Shown: piece by piece, positions 1 to 11,339 of the stretch
Position numbering within the stretch: the stretch's first letter is position 1
How the letters are laid out: every line of letters starts with the position of its first letter
From: Hypholoma sublateritium FD-334 SS-4
Lineage: Eukaryota > Basidiomycota > Agaricomycetes > Agaricales > Strophariaceae
Direction: 5' to 3'
Assembly (NCBI GenBank): GCA_000827495.1
Contig: KN817547.1
Location: forward strand, 122,561-186,560
Length of the DNA stretch: 64,000 nucleotides
Translations under genes and position numbers: made by a program
The notes under the pieces: model-generated
Told to the model about the DNA's origin: nothing
Seen by the model: the letters and a program-made list of their open reading frames with translations, nothing else
The model's database searches: none

Positions 1-160
1 CTCATAAGTGACCGTGCAATATCTGCCACTGTTGTTAGATTACCATATTGACTCACCCAACAGATATACATCTACTGTGTGTACTGAAAATAATTGTTTG
101 GGGAACATAATTGGTACAATGGATCTGCACTGTGGAATAGTTGAACAACAACTCTTGTAA

Positions 161-2017
161 ATGTTGAATTCAACCAATTTTCGGCCTCATATACANATAC
201 CCTGCCAATTTGGGATGCCAAGCAAGCATGCTGACCAAGCGTCAAGGTTACAGCTACCGGTANAGCCAAGAAATGATGGCATCACCACACGCAGCATGGC
301 CCAAAGCCGAGACCTGATGGCATCACACAACAATTCCCAGGAGTCATTATTTCGAACATGGGCATCTCGCACGCTCCCCGGATTAAAAGAACTCACTTTT
401 TTTTCAAAAAAGACTCGTAACCTACGCGCTTTCATGGCTACTCGCCCGGACACGTACATTCCGCGAAATTATGTCGAAGCCATGGAACGGCCTGATCTCT
501 GGGAGCAGCCAATCAAGGACGAAATGGCTATCATGCGCAAATGTGGTGTGTTCACTCTGGTGGATCGCCCTTCCGACCGCAAAGTTGTAGGAACGCGCTG
601 GGTCTTCGCGATTAAATTCGACGAGAACGGCAAGGTTCTGAAACGCAAGGCGCACCTTGTTGTTCAAGGTTTCTCGCAAATTGCCGGCGTTGACTTTGAC
701 AAAACCTACGCTTCCGTTGTACGTCTCGAATCTATTCGCATGAGTGCAGCCATCGCCGCGCAACTGGGTCTTCGCATCTGGCAAGTTGATTTTATTGCTG
801 CGTATCTCAACAGCCCGAGCAAATTCCAGTCGTATGTCGAGCAGGCACCTGGTACTGTTCAGCCAGGGGAGGAGGGAATGGTTTACCTCGCCAACAAGAC
901 CGTCTATGGTATGATGGACGGCGCGCACAACTGGGATGCTGAACTAGGTGACAGCTACGCTGGACTTGGCTACTATCAGTCGAAGGCCGATCCGTGTGTG
1001 CGTTCGCGAGTTGACGAGACAGGATTTACCTTGACAAACACGTATTCGGACGACGTTTTCGGTGTCTCTTCCACGGAGGAAGGCGAGATGAAGGCCAAAG
1101 AGGAACTGGCAAAGTGCTACGAGCTGAAGGACATGGGGGAGCTGAAGCACATCGTCGGTATCAAGGTTGACAGAGACAAGGATACTGGTGATATCCACCT
1201 TTCTCAGCGCGCGTTCATTGAGAAAATGCTAGAGCGATTTGGCATGGCTGATTGTAATCCAAAGTCCACTCCTTTCCCTTCCGGTATCGACATTTCGCTC
1301 CTCAATGCACCTCAAACTGAAACAGATCGGCTCTACATGAAAGATAAACCATACAGCGAAGCTCTTGGGTCTTTGCTTTGGGCAGCGGGCTGTATCCGAT
1401 ACGACATTTCCAACGCCGTCAACGTCCTTTCGCGATACCAGGCTGATCCCGGACCTGCTCACTGGCACGCTTTACTTCATGTCATGGGATATCTGAAAGG
1501 TACACTTGACTATCACATCACTTACAAGCGCAACAGTCCCGATGGATTAAAGCCCATTGGATATGTCGACTCTGACTACGCAGGTGATATGGACACACGT
1601 CGCTCGACTTCGGGATACATTTTCACCATGGCTGGCGGTCCTGTTTCATGGAGCTCCAAACGACAGCAAACAGTTGCGCTTTCGACGACGGAAGCCGAGT
1701 ACATGGCGCTCACGCGCGCATGCCAACAAGCACTGTGGATGCTCTCTTTCTTGTCTGAGGTTGGACTCGAGCAATCACGCCCACTCACTCTGTACGGCGA
1801 TAACATGTCGTCTATCGCCCTTACTCAGAACACTAAGGGCCACTCGCGCGCCAAACACATCGACGTCCGCCATCACTATATTTGTGAACGAGTCGCAGAG
1901 GGCGACGTTGAGGTCAAACATATACCCACTGCTGATAATCTTGCCGATATTCTCACCAAGCCTCTTCCTCGCATCATCCACCAGCGCCTCGTCACTGCTC
2001 TCAAGTTGAATGCCTGA
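161..2017 (+). CDS. Copia-type Pol: reverse transcriptase and RNase H (partial)
   Basis: An open frame of 618 codons that copies element RNA into DNA and degrades the RNA strand. From about residue 110 it matches the copia RT domain: WEQPIKDEM, a GTRWVFAIKFDENG block, KTYASVV, and the active-site loop as TYSDDVFG (the usual second residue of Y-x-D-D is valine or methionine, here serine). The RNase H part follows: GYVDSDYAGD, RRSTSGYIF, LSTTEAEYMAL, LYGDNMSSI and AKHIDVRHHY, ending with DILTKPLPR just before the stop, as is usual in copia. The first 90 residues are linker with two unknown residues and may belong to a longer polyprotein. The methionine at 161 is probably not a true start. Confidence 0.93.
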   Translation: MLNSTNFRPHIXIPCQFGMPSKHADQASRLQLPVXPRNDGITTRSMAQSRDLMASHNNSQESLFRTWASRTLPGLKELTFFSKKTRNLRAFMATRPDTYIPRNYVEAMERPDLWEQPIKDEMAIMRKCGVFTLVDRPSDRKVVGTRWVFAIKFDENGKVLKRKAHLVVQGFSQIAGVDFDKTYASVVRLESIRMSAAIAAQLGLRIWQVDFIAAYLNSPSKFQSYVEQAPGTVQPGEEGMVYLANKTVYGMMDGAHNWDAELGDSYAGLGYYQSKADPCVRSRVDETGFTLTNTYSDDVFGVSSTEEGEMKAKEELAKCYELKDMGELKHIVGIKVDRDKDTGDIHLSQRAFIEKMLERFGMADCNPKSTPFPSGIDISLLNAPQTETDRLYMKDKPYSEALGSLLWAAGCIRYDISNAVNVLSRYQADPGPAHWHALLHVMGYLKGTLDYHITYKRNSPDGLKPIGYVDSDYAGDMDTRRSTSGYIFTMAGGPVSWSSKRQQTVALSTTEAEYMALTRACQQALWMLSFLSEVGLEQSRPLTLYGDNMSSIALTQNTKGHSRAKHIDVRHHYICERVAEGDVEVKHIPTADNLADILTKPLPRIIHQRLVTALKLNA

Positions 2018-2032
2018 TACGTGCAGACGTCT

Positions 2033-2039
2033 GGGGGAG
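2033..2039 (+). other. Polypurine tract of the copia element
   Basis: GGGGGAG lies 15 bases after the Pol stop and directly abuts the TG that opens the LTR. This is the position of the plus-strand primer in LTR retrotransposons. Confidence 0.75.
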
Positions 2040-2409
2040 TGTTGGAGTAGACTCACCGCACGTACTATTTCTCTTTACTTTGTCATCTATCTTCTTTTCC
2101 CCTTCTGGACATTGTCGCCCACATGGTTATATTTACTTAGGTCTTGGCAATCCGCTTGGTACAGATAGCGAACACCAGATACATACATAGTCTACGCGAT
2201 TCTTCACGAGGATACCTCAGCCGTCTTTCACCTTTCCGTGACTGACTCTGAGGTATGCCTACTTTATTCACCTTACTCACTGCATATACTTACTACCTGT
2301 AGTTATTACTTTCGTGACCTCTTTCAGGTAGCAATGCAGCCGTCTTTCACCTTTCCGTGACTGACTCTGAGTTATTACTTTCGTGACCTCTTTCATACAT
2401 ATAGTAACA
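2040..2409 (+). repeat. 3' LTR of the copia element
   Basis: The LTR begins TGTTGGAGTAG right after the polypurine tract and most simply ends at ...AGTAACA (2409), giving a TGTT...AACA short inverted terminus and a length near 370 bp. Without the 5' LTR the right border is inferred from the inverted termini only. Internal duplications are listed separately. Confidence 0.72.
2218..2395 (+). repeat. Two duplicated modules inside the LTR
   Basis: A 35-bp block starting CAGCCGTCTTTCACC is present at 2218-2252 and again, identical, at 2337-2371. A second 25-bp block starting GTTATTACTTTCG is at 2302-2326 and again, identical, at 2371-2395. In the second set the two blocks are fused edge to edge. 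This looks like a tandem duplication of part of U3 or R with an internal deletion. Its regulatory meaning is unknown. Confidence 0.85.
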
Positions 2410-3650
2410 TCTGCTTCGTGAATTACTCCTCGGTTAGATGCGGTATGTAATTATATTAGATAAACTAGAGAAATGCCGCCGTTGGCGGCGCAAGCCTTGC
2501 TTGGAAAAATAGTAATTCATTGTTGACTGAAGTCGACGGCAGAAGATTCAAGATAAAGAGGAAACAGCATCTCATAGATAATTTACAGAATAAGTAACGG
2601 AGCATGCAAAATAAAATGAGGTGTCAAGATGTAGCTAACCGGATAGGGACGAAAAGTAGGANNTAAATCTGCGTAAGCCCGTCTCGGAAATTTTGTCCAC
2701 ATTGAGTTCACCAGGACAAGTGAGATTCTCAATCTTCCGGCCGAACGTAAATGCAAACATAAANGCTCGACTGGATAAACGTGGTGAATCATTCAGGCAG
2801 GCCCGGTTAACGGGACAGCTGATAAGTAATGAGCAACGCAGCTTTCTGTTTGTTGTGCGGACTGGTTCACTGGGTTATATATGCATCACTATTTGGCACC
2901 GGCGGCGGGCGCGCAGCCTCGCATGTCTATTTCGCATCGGTTTGGTGCCAGCAAGCAGTGCGGATTGATGCACAACAACGCGGGTAGGAGTCCACCTGGT
3001 GCCTGATGGCGACCTAAGGTCATCTGGGAGTAGGGGGGTATTTTTTCCGACTGTGCTCATACAATTGAGTACTCGCACTGCGCCGAAAAAGCAGGGCGCC
3101 ATGACCCCTACCCATTAGATGAAGATGACCATGCGAGAGCCCCCAAGTTTGATTATGTTTGATATAATCTGAATGCGCACCTAGTAGCAGGTCATCAGTT
3201 ATATCGCACCCTTTCGTGCATGCAATACATAGCAAAAGTAGAGGGTTGAGGCCTGAGGCCTGAGGGACGACTGTTCGCGAACGTTCAACGGGCTCATGAA
3301 CTTTGCGATACGAGCAAGATACGAGCTAACGAGTTGCCTTCGGATACCGGAACTTTTGAAGCAGGCGATCAATTTGAATAAAAAGGCTCTGAAAGTGATA
3401 TGATTCCACAGAAGTCGAGGAAGATAGAAAGAAGTCCGTGATATTCAGGCAAAGAAATAGCATATTGTGGTAAGTAGTGGAGACGATTGACAGTGACTTT
3501 GAGCTCGTGAGCGGGATAATAATAAACACAGCACATGATGCAGAGATGTTGAGATGTTGAGATGATGGTGCATCGAGATGAATTCTGACACCGCAAGAAC
3601 CCTTGCAAGCAAGGAAATTGAATCGTTATCTCTAGGCATTACTTAACATA
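2410..3650. other. Intergenic stretch, no gene seen
   Basis: AT-leaning sequence with three N bases (2662-2663, 2764). The open frames here are short, overlap on both strands and carry no recognisable motif. A small GAGGCCT tandem occurs near 3247, and a similar one is at about 52236. I see no promoter or RNA gene. Confidence 0.6.
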
Positions 3651-4811
3651 TCATTCCATTACAAATGTCAAGCCCCCCGTAGGCCCAATACCAGCAGAGA
3701 CTGCGATGTTAGTTCGCGGGCGCTTCCTGGACTCTACGAACGTATTCCGCCCCCACCGCTCCATGAGGCTGCACATATCAATGTTGTCGTAAAACAGGTG
3801 CTGCGGATCATAAAACGCCTTCATCCCGGGATCTATAATCCCGAATATGTTCACGAAGATATCCATAGTACGCACATCCGCCACCCGCGCCAGCGCGCGG
3901 TCTAACCCGTGCCACGCGGGGTGCTGAAAAAATGGAAGCGGCTCGGTGTTGTCCAGCCGCAGCGCGCCATCGGGCTCCGTGCGTTTGAGCGCCTGGTCCA
4001 GCCCCACGAAGATCTTCCATTGGAGCCTCCCGAGTGAGGTGATTTTTGCGAGCACCTCCTCGAGGACGAATTTCTGTGAGGTGTGCTGGAGCTGGTCGCG
4101 CTCGCCGGGGAAGAACCCTGCGACGAAAGTCAGATTGATTAACGCGTTGTGGTGTGCGAGGTCGCAGATGACAATGGATTCGAGCTTGTTCGGCGATTGC
4201 AACGCCAATCCTGTGTGGACGCCAAGTTGTAAATATCCACTGCAGTGCTAGGTTTATAATAGGCATATATCATAGGAACACGTACTGGAATCCAGCGTCA
4301 GGTATTGCAGGCTGTTCCTGCATATGTCGAGGACACGCTGCGGCCCTCTCGGGTGGCCAGCTCGCCCTTCGGGAGTGCAACCCCACGCGAGGTCGCATTC
4401 CAATGACCTGAGCTGCGTGACATCCACGACAGACACCAACTGCGCGAACGTTTGCTCGTCGGTGTCCTTGCACACGAGCTTCGCGAGCCTCGGGCGCCGA
4501 ACGTATATTACGCGCGACGCGTCGTCCGAGATGCGGACACCTTGTATGTCGAGGTTCTCCAGCCGCACGCAGCTTGCGAGTACAATCCGCGGGAAGTCCG
4601 ACATGTTTTTGAGTGTGAGACAGGTGATGTTTGCCATGCCGGGCAGGAGGCATCGCGAATATAGGAGCGGGGAAAATTCCCCTGGGACGAATGATATTGC
4701 GTTCATGGAAAGACAGTGCAGTCGCGTGATTTCGACCTTCAGATATGCGGGGAAGGGTTGATTCGGAGCCACGAGAGAGTAATTGGTCAAGTGTGTAGGT
4801 AGAACGGACAT
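3651..4811 (-). CDS. Leucine-rich (F-box/LRR-like) protein, two exons
   Basis: Exon 1 is 4811-4286 and exon 2 is 4210-3651, joined over a 75-bp intron (4211-4285, GTACGT...CACACAG). The splice restores one frame of 361 residues. The protein has repeated leucine-rich strings (ITCLTLKNM, CVRLENLDIQG, LRSLECDLAWG, LQYLTLDS, KLESIVICDL). This is the pattern of the large basidiomycete F-box/LRR-like families, whose members usually recruit substrates to SCF ubiquitin ligases. No N-terminal F-box is visible, so it may be a truncated or F-box-less member. The ATG at 4811 is chosen because a TATA box lies about 95 bp upstream. An in-frame ATG at 4898 sits almost on that TATA box and is unlikely. Family assignment is moderate; the substrate is unknown. 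Confidence 0.7.
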
Positions 4812-4904
4812 ATTGGAGATGAGATTGGTGCTCGTATATTGGATACAGCAGGAGAGAATTTGGGAAAGTGGGAAGGTAGAGAAACGAAAGCGAACCACCC
4901 TCCG

Positions 4905-4913
4905 CTTTATAAA
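4905..4913 (-). promoter_or_regulatory. TATA box of the LRR-like gene
   Basis: TTTATAAAG on the minus strand, about 95 bp before the ATG at 4811. The spacing is like that of the TATA boxes before the metacaspase and CHAT genes in this window. Confidence 0.5.
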
Positions 4914-5882
4914 TGTCTCTTAGTGGCTCGATGTTTGTTCCAGTCCGCATCAGGGTTATGTGGCTTCCCGCTTGCAACGTCTGGCCTCCGTCTCCGCTTC
5001 AGTTCATTCTGGGCCTGGATAAAAGAAAGTAGACTTTGGCACAGTAATATGTGCACAGCGCGTATTACTAACTTGATTCTTCCCAAATTCAAGTAAGAAC
5101 ACAGCCCTACTTATTAGAAACTTTGCGTGTGTGATTATGGCATATACTCTAGTTACTACTATGCAATATATATTCCTTTTTCGATGGACCATGTCCGCCA
5201 TGGGCGTTCATGAAAATATCTCCCATAATCACACCATCAGTGGCCACTGGCACTGTTAAACGCTCTGGCCGAGACGAAACATTCAGTCAGTGCCAAGTAC
5301 GGCATGAGGCCACTGTATCCATCTATTCACGGCGTCAACACGTCATATAGTTCCACGGATGGCGACGTTGCAGAGCAACCGTTTGGTACTTTTCATAGGC
5401 CATGCGCAGGCACCGTGAAATATCCCTCTGGGAAAAGAACAATTACGTCGGTTAGGGAGTGCGCGAGGTGGGGAGTTCATGTGGAAATCGCTTCATTTGT
5501 GGTGCCGATGGCGCTTTGGGATCTGTAAGCTCAGATCGACTGATGTCTGGGATAGCTGCTATCCGAGGTGGCGGGCTTGGATTTGGTGCTTAGTAGAGCA
5601 GAGATGATTTCTCAGAATGGGGACCATGTTGTGATCCGTTCTCGGCAACGTTGCTTGATAGCGACCCCGGGGCCGGGCGTCTAGCGTTCCCGTTATGGAC
5701 AATAATTCCCCTTTTGGAAATAAAGCGTCTCCGTATACGCGCTTTGCTTGCTCCTCGGGCCAATAGTATTACATGGACCTGCAATTGGGTAGCATCCAGG
5801 AAAGGAAATATATGTCTACTCCCGCTTCGCTTGGTAGAATATGTGGTGCTCTCCAAGCGTCCAAGCCACACCATTCAAGGTG
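4914..5882. other. Intergenic stretch, no gene seen
   Basis: Mixed-composition sequence between two divergently placed promoters. The open frames are short and unlike known families. Nothing further is supported. Confidence 0.5.
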
Positions 5883-5890
5883 TATAAATA
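5883..5890 (+). promoter_or_regulatory. TATA box of the small gene at 5976
   Basis: TATAAATA at 86 bp before an ATG in good context. The same octamer precedes the metacaspase gene (53851-53858). Confidence 0.55.
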
Positions 5891-5975
5891 CGGACCTGCA
5901 CTCATCAGTCTCAAATATTCCACAGCCCTCCTCACCCCGAAAATTACTTTTAACCGTTTACATATCCATTACGAT

Positions 5976-6293
5976 ATGTCTGACCATTACGTTGCCCACC
6001 TTGAGCCTACTGAAAGCCAAAATTCCAACTACAGTACACTATCCGGAGCTCTTACGCCCGCCATTAAGCCTCTGTACGCACTTCCGCAGGATGTTTACCA
6101 CCCAATCCCACCGAGGCTTCAAGATGGCAACATGGAGCCAATCATTTTCAAGGAGTGCGGTAGTAATTCATGGATGTCTCTTCCGGCCCTTCGCACAGAC
6201 CTTACCGAGCTGGCGAACACAATGGAGGGCGGCTGGGATCTTCTCTTCGACGGGCCCATTGATGGTAAAGTGACAATTGAAGTGCAAATCATG
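5976..6293 (+). CDS. Unknown protein, first exon (106 codons)
   Basis: I do not recognise this gene. The ATG (MSDHYVAHLEP...) follows a TATA box by 86 bp and the frame stays open for 106 codons. At 6294 a consensus donor GTACGT begins exactly where the frame would otherwise stop two codons later, so the coding region very likely continues in a second exon. Candidate acceptors lie at about 6439 and 6484, but neither downstream frame is convincing, so I leave the 3' end open. The peptide is mildly hydrophilic, proline-containing near residues 30-50, with no signal peptide or membrane segment. Support comes from promoter and splice signals, not homology. Confidence 0.45.
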
Positions 6294-8919
6294 GTACGTT
6301 GATACGCTGACAAGCGTCCTGCGTGCGAACAACGGCGACGAGCAAACAAAAAAAAATAAAAAAGTAAAAACGAAACGATATACGCAAGAGCTTGACGAAG
6401 AGTGCGTGGGGGTGCGAGGGTGTTCCTACACGGCTTCTAGCCAACCGGGAACCGAAATCGATGGAGTGTAAGCTGCGGCGTCAGCTTCGAACCACTCTGG
6501 TGTGCGACGATGCTATGTGACGATAGGTATACGAGGGCGAGAGCGAGTACGAGAGGTAGGACGATGAATTTAATGCATAATAATCTTCTTGATTGTTGAT
6601 TGTACATGATTCTACAAACCTTTTATACCTACTTTGTGTACTCTAATTTGTAGATAAAAATCTTATAACCACATGGTAATGAAGGAGGAATATGAATAAG
6701 TAGAATGTCGCAAAATATGAAACCGGAAATATTTCAAGTAAAAGCGAACAAGAAAAGGTGGTCGAGAGGGAGAGCATGAGGTATGTACTAAATATGGGTG
6801 TCTATATTCATGTTGGAGGGAAAATGCAATGCACGAGTGTGTCAGAGAGGTATGGCGAGTTCAGGAGGTTGAAAACCAGAAATACTGCGGCAGGAGGTTC
6901 GAATTGAGAGGCTGAAACGCGCGTCGGGGCTGTGTATCGATGGGCGTCGAGAGGCGGTGGGAACGAGTCATGTGACGTAATGAACTTCGTCGAATTTCGT
7001 GGCTGGCGTGAGCGCGGGCTCATCAACGTCTGTCCGCTTCTTCAATATCATTGTGCTTGTCGTAACAATCTCCTCAGTGGCCGGGATATAACAATTTCGA
7101 TATCCATCGTAAAGGAACCTGCCTTAGATTACATACTAAGACTACAACGCGCGCACTGCTTGCCAAGCTCATCGGATGTCAGCTCGACATATTTATGGAG
7201 GTCAGTAATTTTTATTGAACAGTACAACAAGGCTTAAAGTATTTCATCTATCAGAACGCCTCCCGTATACCTACAGCGCGGACCCCCTACAAAATTGGTC
7301 ATGACGGAATCCGGAGTGAACAAGTCTTGCTTGGTGGCATCGAGAACACACTGTATCAAGGCATCTGGCAGGCGATGTTGTGCATCGACAATACAATGCA
7401 TCCATAGAGTGCAATTTTCTCCTATCTTTTGCGCAGTGTGTACACGTACCGCAGTAACTTAGACCATATAATTTTTACAGCCATTGATTGTAACACGAGC
7501 CTACTAACTATCGTCCGAGATGAACAATACCATCCTGCATATCCGAGACTGCGTTTTGATACACATCTAATTCCAATGCCGAGTCTAAACATACGTGTTA
7601 AATCAGAGTATACTTTAAGCCAACCACGCCTCGCCGCTGATCCCACCTTCGCACTCCGAAGGGTGACGACGGCGGTCGTTGTGGCCCCGCCCGAGAGGAT
7701 GTCGGTCACTCTGAGGACGCGGTGGGAAGGTGAGGTGGGTACCGAGGATTACTGTGCTATTAGGCAATGTGTACGCAGAAGGATACTTCGGGAATTCTTC
7801 ATTTCCGCTGGACGCCTTCAGCGTGTGCATATGTGCACTGTAATTCCATTTTCAAAATAAAGCGCGAAGCTAGGGTATGCTGGACGTCAACCACGCTTGG
7901 CGGCTGCGTTGGTTACTATCGACCAGGCGTTAATAAGGGTGTCGACGGCGGTCTTAGCAGCCCAGCAGGGGAGGATGATGATCGTGTTGAGTATGGGGTG
8001 GATGTCGAAGACCACCGAGGCAAGTAAAAACAGAGAGGAAATGGGAATCAAGAGGGGACGGAGGAAGTGGAGGTGAGTTTGGGTAGCAGCAAAGGGAAGA
8101 CGCGAGCACCTCGCAACACGAGCCCCCATATATCCCGCCCAGTAACCCACGCGCGGTTGAGCGCGGCGTCGTCAAGGAGAGATACCGCGCGCCCTATCAT
8201 GGTTGTAGCGAGTAAGTTCGAGCTGAAGGGCGTCCAAAGTAGGAGCGGGGCGGTTGCAGGTGGAACAGGAAGCCAGATGGTGAGGAGGGAGAGGAGGAAC
8301 AGACTCGGTATGGAGGAGTAAAGGAGGCTCAATGAAATGAAGAAGAGTCATTGGGGTGGATCGGCTTAACTCGGGGTGGGCAGGGATAGAGGGGGAAAGT
8401 GTATCGGAATCTCCATCCAAAAATGGGCGTCGGCGCACCTCGTCCACCGCATAAGGGCGGCGTCGGTGTCTGTGTCATCATCTTTGCCTCCGCCTTCGCA
8501 TCAGCATCCGCGTCTGTATCCAGTGCACCAGCGTCAGCATCTCCGCCGGCTGCCGACTTCGCGCCGCGGTTTTACAGCAGGTGGCGAGACACGCAGAATT
8601 TGAGAAGCTCGAGCTCGAGTACGAGCGTCACCGTATCATGCTCGACGGACGTGTCCGTGAAGGTGACGCAGCGCGCGTTCGGCTATACTTAGTCGATCTA
8701 CGTTCAATGACTTGGGATGGTAGCATGTATCGGGGTGTACGGGGAGGAACGGCACGAATTGCGGGTCGCCGTCGGTGTTGTGGTGGTGGTAGGGAGTAAG
8801 CCTTGAGTAAGCCTGAAAACGGCAGGCCGGATTTGTGAGCCAGGCCGGATTATGTCGGCGCCAAGTCGGCGCTTAATTAGCTGCAACTGACGGGACGAAC
8901 GTGCCATAGGAAATATATT
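6294..8919. other. Intergenic region with a GC-rich decayed stretch
   Basis: 6300-7590 is AT-rich and holds nothing I can support. 7590-8900 is GC-rich; on the minus strand it contains hydrophobic strings (for example LFLLASVVFDIH near 8000) in shifting frames. This could be the remnant of a multi-span membrane protein gene, but no continuous model can be built. Just before the NACHT gene, an AGGCCGGAT motif is repeated twice near 8825-8850. Confidence 0.4.
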
Positions 8920-11311
8920 TCAGGATTTGAACAGCCGCGCTAGACGCGATCTAATCACTCGCGCCGCCACCGGTAATGCTCCCCACTCTTCGTGCTGCAC
9001 TTCCGTCTCGCGCGCCTTCCGGTGTTCACTAGACCCGAGCTCCTCCAGGTGAGTTTCCGCCCCTGGTACCCTCCGCTGATTTTTAGTAGCCTCTCGCTCC
9101 TCCCGGCGAATCTCCGCCTCCCTATCTAACCATCGACGCTCGATGGCCGCTTTCTCCTCCCGAATTTCTACATCTCGTGCCCGTCGTTCACTGTCGTGCG
9201 CTTCTCGCTCTGCTGCAAGTGCATTCTTCAATGCGACCTCTTTCTCCTGATTCAGGACACGTCGAAGGTCGGCTTCGCGGGCTGTCCAGTCCGAGTCTCT
9301 TGCTTCGATCTCGCTCCGGAAAAGATCTTGAATGGCGATACTAACGTCAGCCCCCAGGTGATTTATGCTTTTGATGTTTTGCCATTTCTGTCTTGCAGAC
9401 GCATCTTTCCACGTACTGAAATACTCGACGTCCATTTGGGCAAGAATATCCGCAATTGCATGAGTTTCTTCGATTTCATTCAAATAGGATGGGGTGCTTT
9501 CGCTCAGGTAGCGTACAACGACATTGAGTTGCTGCTGGTAGGCGCATCCACCGACGCCGTCGCCAAAATCCTGAAAAACAGTAAATCATACCACGAACAG
9601 CGATATTTCCGACATGCATACCATTTGCTGAATGGCAGACAGATACACGGCCCATCCACGTCCACTTGTATGGCCAAGCGTCCAATCAATCTGGCGGGGA
9701 TCGAATGAAAGGACGCATTCTTGCAGTGCGGGGGTGGCTTCTGCTTCAGCGATGTAATCATCGATATCAGAGTAACCTATCAATGCATATGATGAGATTC
9801 AGCTGTTCGCTTTTAATGATATTAGACGTACCTCGATGCCCATGTAACGCTAGGAATTTGAATTTTCTGATTGATAAACGGGTGCTCCAAGTAGCACGGT
9901 CTATATAGAATTCTTGAGAGCGAGTCCTGTCGAGAAGAAAGTCCGGAAGGGAAGCATGGAGGAAATGTATGGGGCCATGCTCATAGTCAATAACCGATTT
10001 CAGCGATGCCAACGCAACAAATACATCGGCCTCCTGCAATTCAAAAAATTCTGCGCAGAACGATAGATCTTTATATTGCGATAATATTGACCACGCCAGA
10101 ATGCGGGAGGTGCCTTCGATATCCCGAACTTGCGAGAAAATGTGCCGATACAAGGCGTCAAGTTGCGCAAAAGGAGTGAGCTCGCCACATGGCCGAAGTC
10201 CGCGAACGATCTCGAGCTGCTGCCCGGGGTGAAGGTCGGGCGTGGAGATAAAGTTGACGACTACTGATGCATATATAAATTGGCCTGATGACTTGATGAT
10301 AATTTCTTGTACGTCGGGAGCTCCAGGCCAGTCGATGGGCAGAAGAGAGCGAAATTGGTGCGTATTTTTTATGTCCATAAATGAATCCTGGAGGAAAAGA
10401 CGGATGTCATCATCTGGGAGGTAGTTGTTGTCCAAAGCCAATTGACGAGTGACCTTCGCCACCGCAGAAGACCGGAAAACAGTACTAATTTGACTTTCAG
10501 TCCGACTTGCGAAAAATGCGATTAATGGGAAGCTGTTACTGCCCACGAAGTTGGCGACAATCCGAATGAGGCTGGCCTGATCTGTATGGTCATCACACTC
10601 GTCCACGCCATCGAAAAAGAGAACAAGCATGCGTAGGAAACTGGACTGGCGCTTTAGCTCGCGTAGAGGGTCGAATATCAGGTACTCGAATTGGGTCTCT
10701 AGGGATTTCGTGAAAATCAGCGAATCCCGCTGAATTCTGGGGATAACTATCGGCGTCAAATCTGGTATGCTTTGCAGGAGCTGGTGTACAAGCGTCGCAA
10801 CCAGAGGTTTAATGTTGTTTCGAGTAGAGTCGGTGCGGAAAAAGAAGAAGCGCGCGATGGGGATGTTCCTCTGAAAGCAGAGCTCCACGATGGATCTGCC
10901 TATGGCGGATTTCCCGGCCCCTGCCGCGCCATTGAGCCACAATACCCATTGCACTCTGGCGACAGCAAGGACAATCCATTTCATGATCTCGTCCAAGACG
11001 GCCTGCCGTGTATTTGGGTGACACTTTGGCGCATCAACGTGCTGTCCAGAGTCGAAGGCCGTCGTTGCTACGTGCGCTTGTAGATGCTTCAGTCCGTCTG
11101 TAGATTCAGTCAAAAAAGTGTGCTAATAAATGCGGAGTAGCACCATCGAAAGCGTACCGTCTGCGTCGTGGCAATTATGAGATCCTTGCGCTTGGTTGTG
11201 CTGTACGAATTGGCCCCCGTGTATCCGCACGGTACCACCGCGGCTGGCCTGAAAAACACCGCCAGATTGTTGAAGGCTGCTACTGGGGTTTGAGAGGAGG
11301 CGGGAATTCAT
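8920..11311 (-). CDS. NACHT-domain NLR-like ATPase with coiled-coil C-terminus (copy 1)
   Basis: Four exons: 11311-11158, 11097-9832, 9776-9622 and 9570-8920; introns of 60, 55 and 51 bp, all GT-AG. They give 741 residues in one frame. A short glycine-rich leader (GGVFQASRGG, residues about 18-40) precedes the NTPase, as in many basidiomycete NLRs. Walker A is GAAGAGKS at about residues 108-115 and Walker B is LVLFFDGVDE; a sensor-like FFASRTES string follows. NACHT proteins are STAND ATPases that oligomerise on ligand binding and switch on an effector. Instead of WD40 or ankyrin repeats, the C-terminus is a highly charged coiled coil (about residues 570-720, rich in REAE and ERR). The ATG at 11311 replaces an upstream non-ATG codon. 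A paralogue at 57690-62919 shares all intron positions. The ligand and effector are unknown. Confidence 0.88.
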
Positions 11312-11339
11312 TGTCGGTGGTGGAGAGGAAGGCAAGCCG

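Larger units (their letters stand above)
1..2409 (+). mobile_element. Ty1/copia LTR retrotransposon, 5'-truncated by window edge
   Basis: Only the 3' part of the element is in the window: the reverse transcriptase and RNase H portion of Pol (161-2017), a purine-rich tract (2033-2039) and a 3' LTR (2040-2409). Gag, protease, integrase and the 5' LTR would lie before base 1. The order RT, RNase H, polypurine tract, LTR is that of the Ty1/copia superfamily. Two N bases at 196 and 263 show that the first 300 bases are poorly resolved. The reading frame through RT and RNase H has no stops, so the copy is young or under-mutated, in contrast to the GC-rich repeat debris elsewhere. Confidence 0.9.

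Noticed and set aside
5773..6273. 166-codon frame overlapping the small gene
   Set aside because: It starts before the TATA box of the overlapping frame, which has better start and donor signals.
8048..8332. Multi-span membrane protein gene on minus
   Set aside because: Hydrophobic strings are spread over different frames and no splice model joins them.
9571..9591. 21-bp intron in NACHT copy 1
   Set aside because: Too short to splice; the donor at 9621 gives a 51-bp intron, same length and position as in copy 2.
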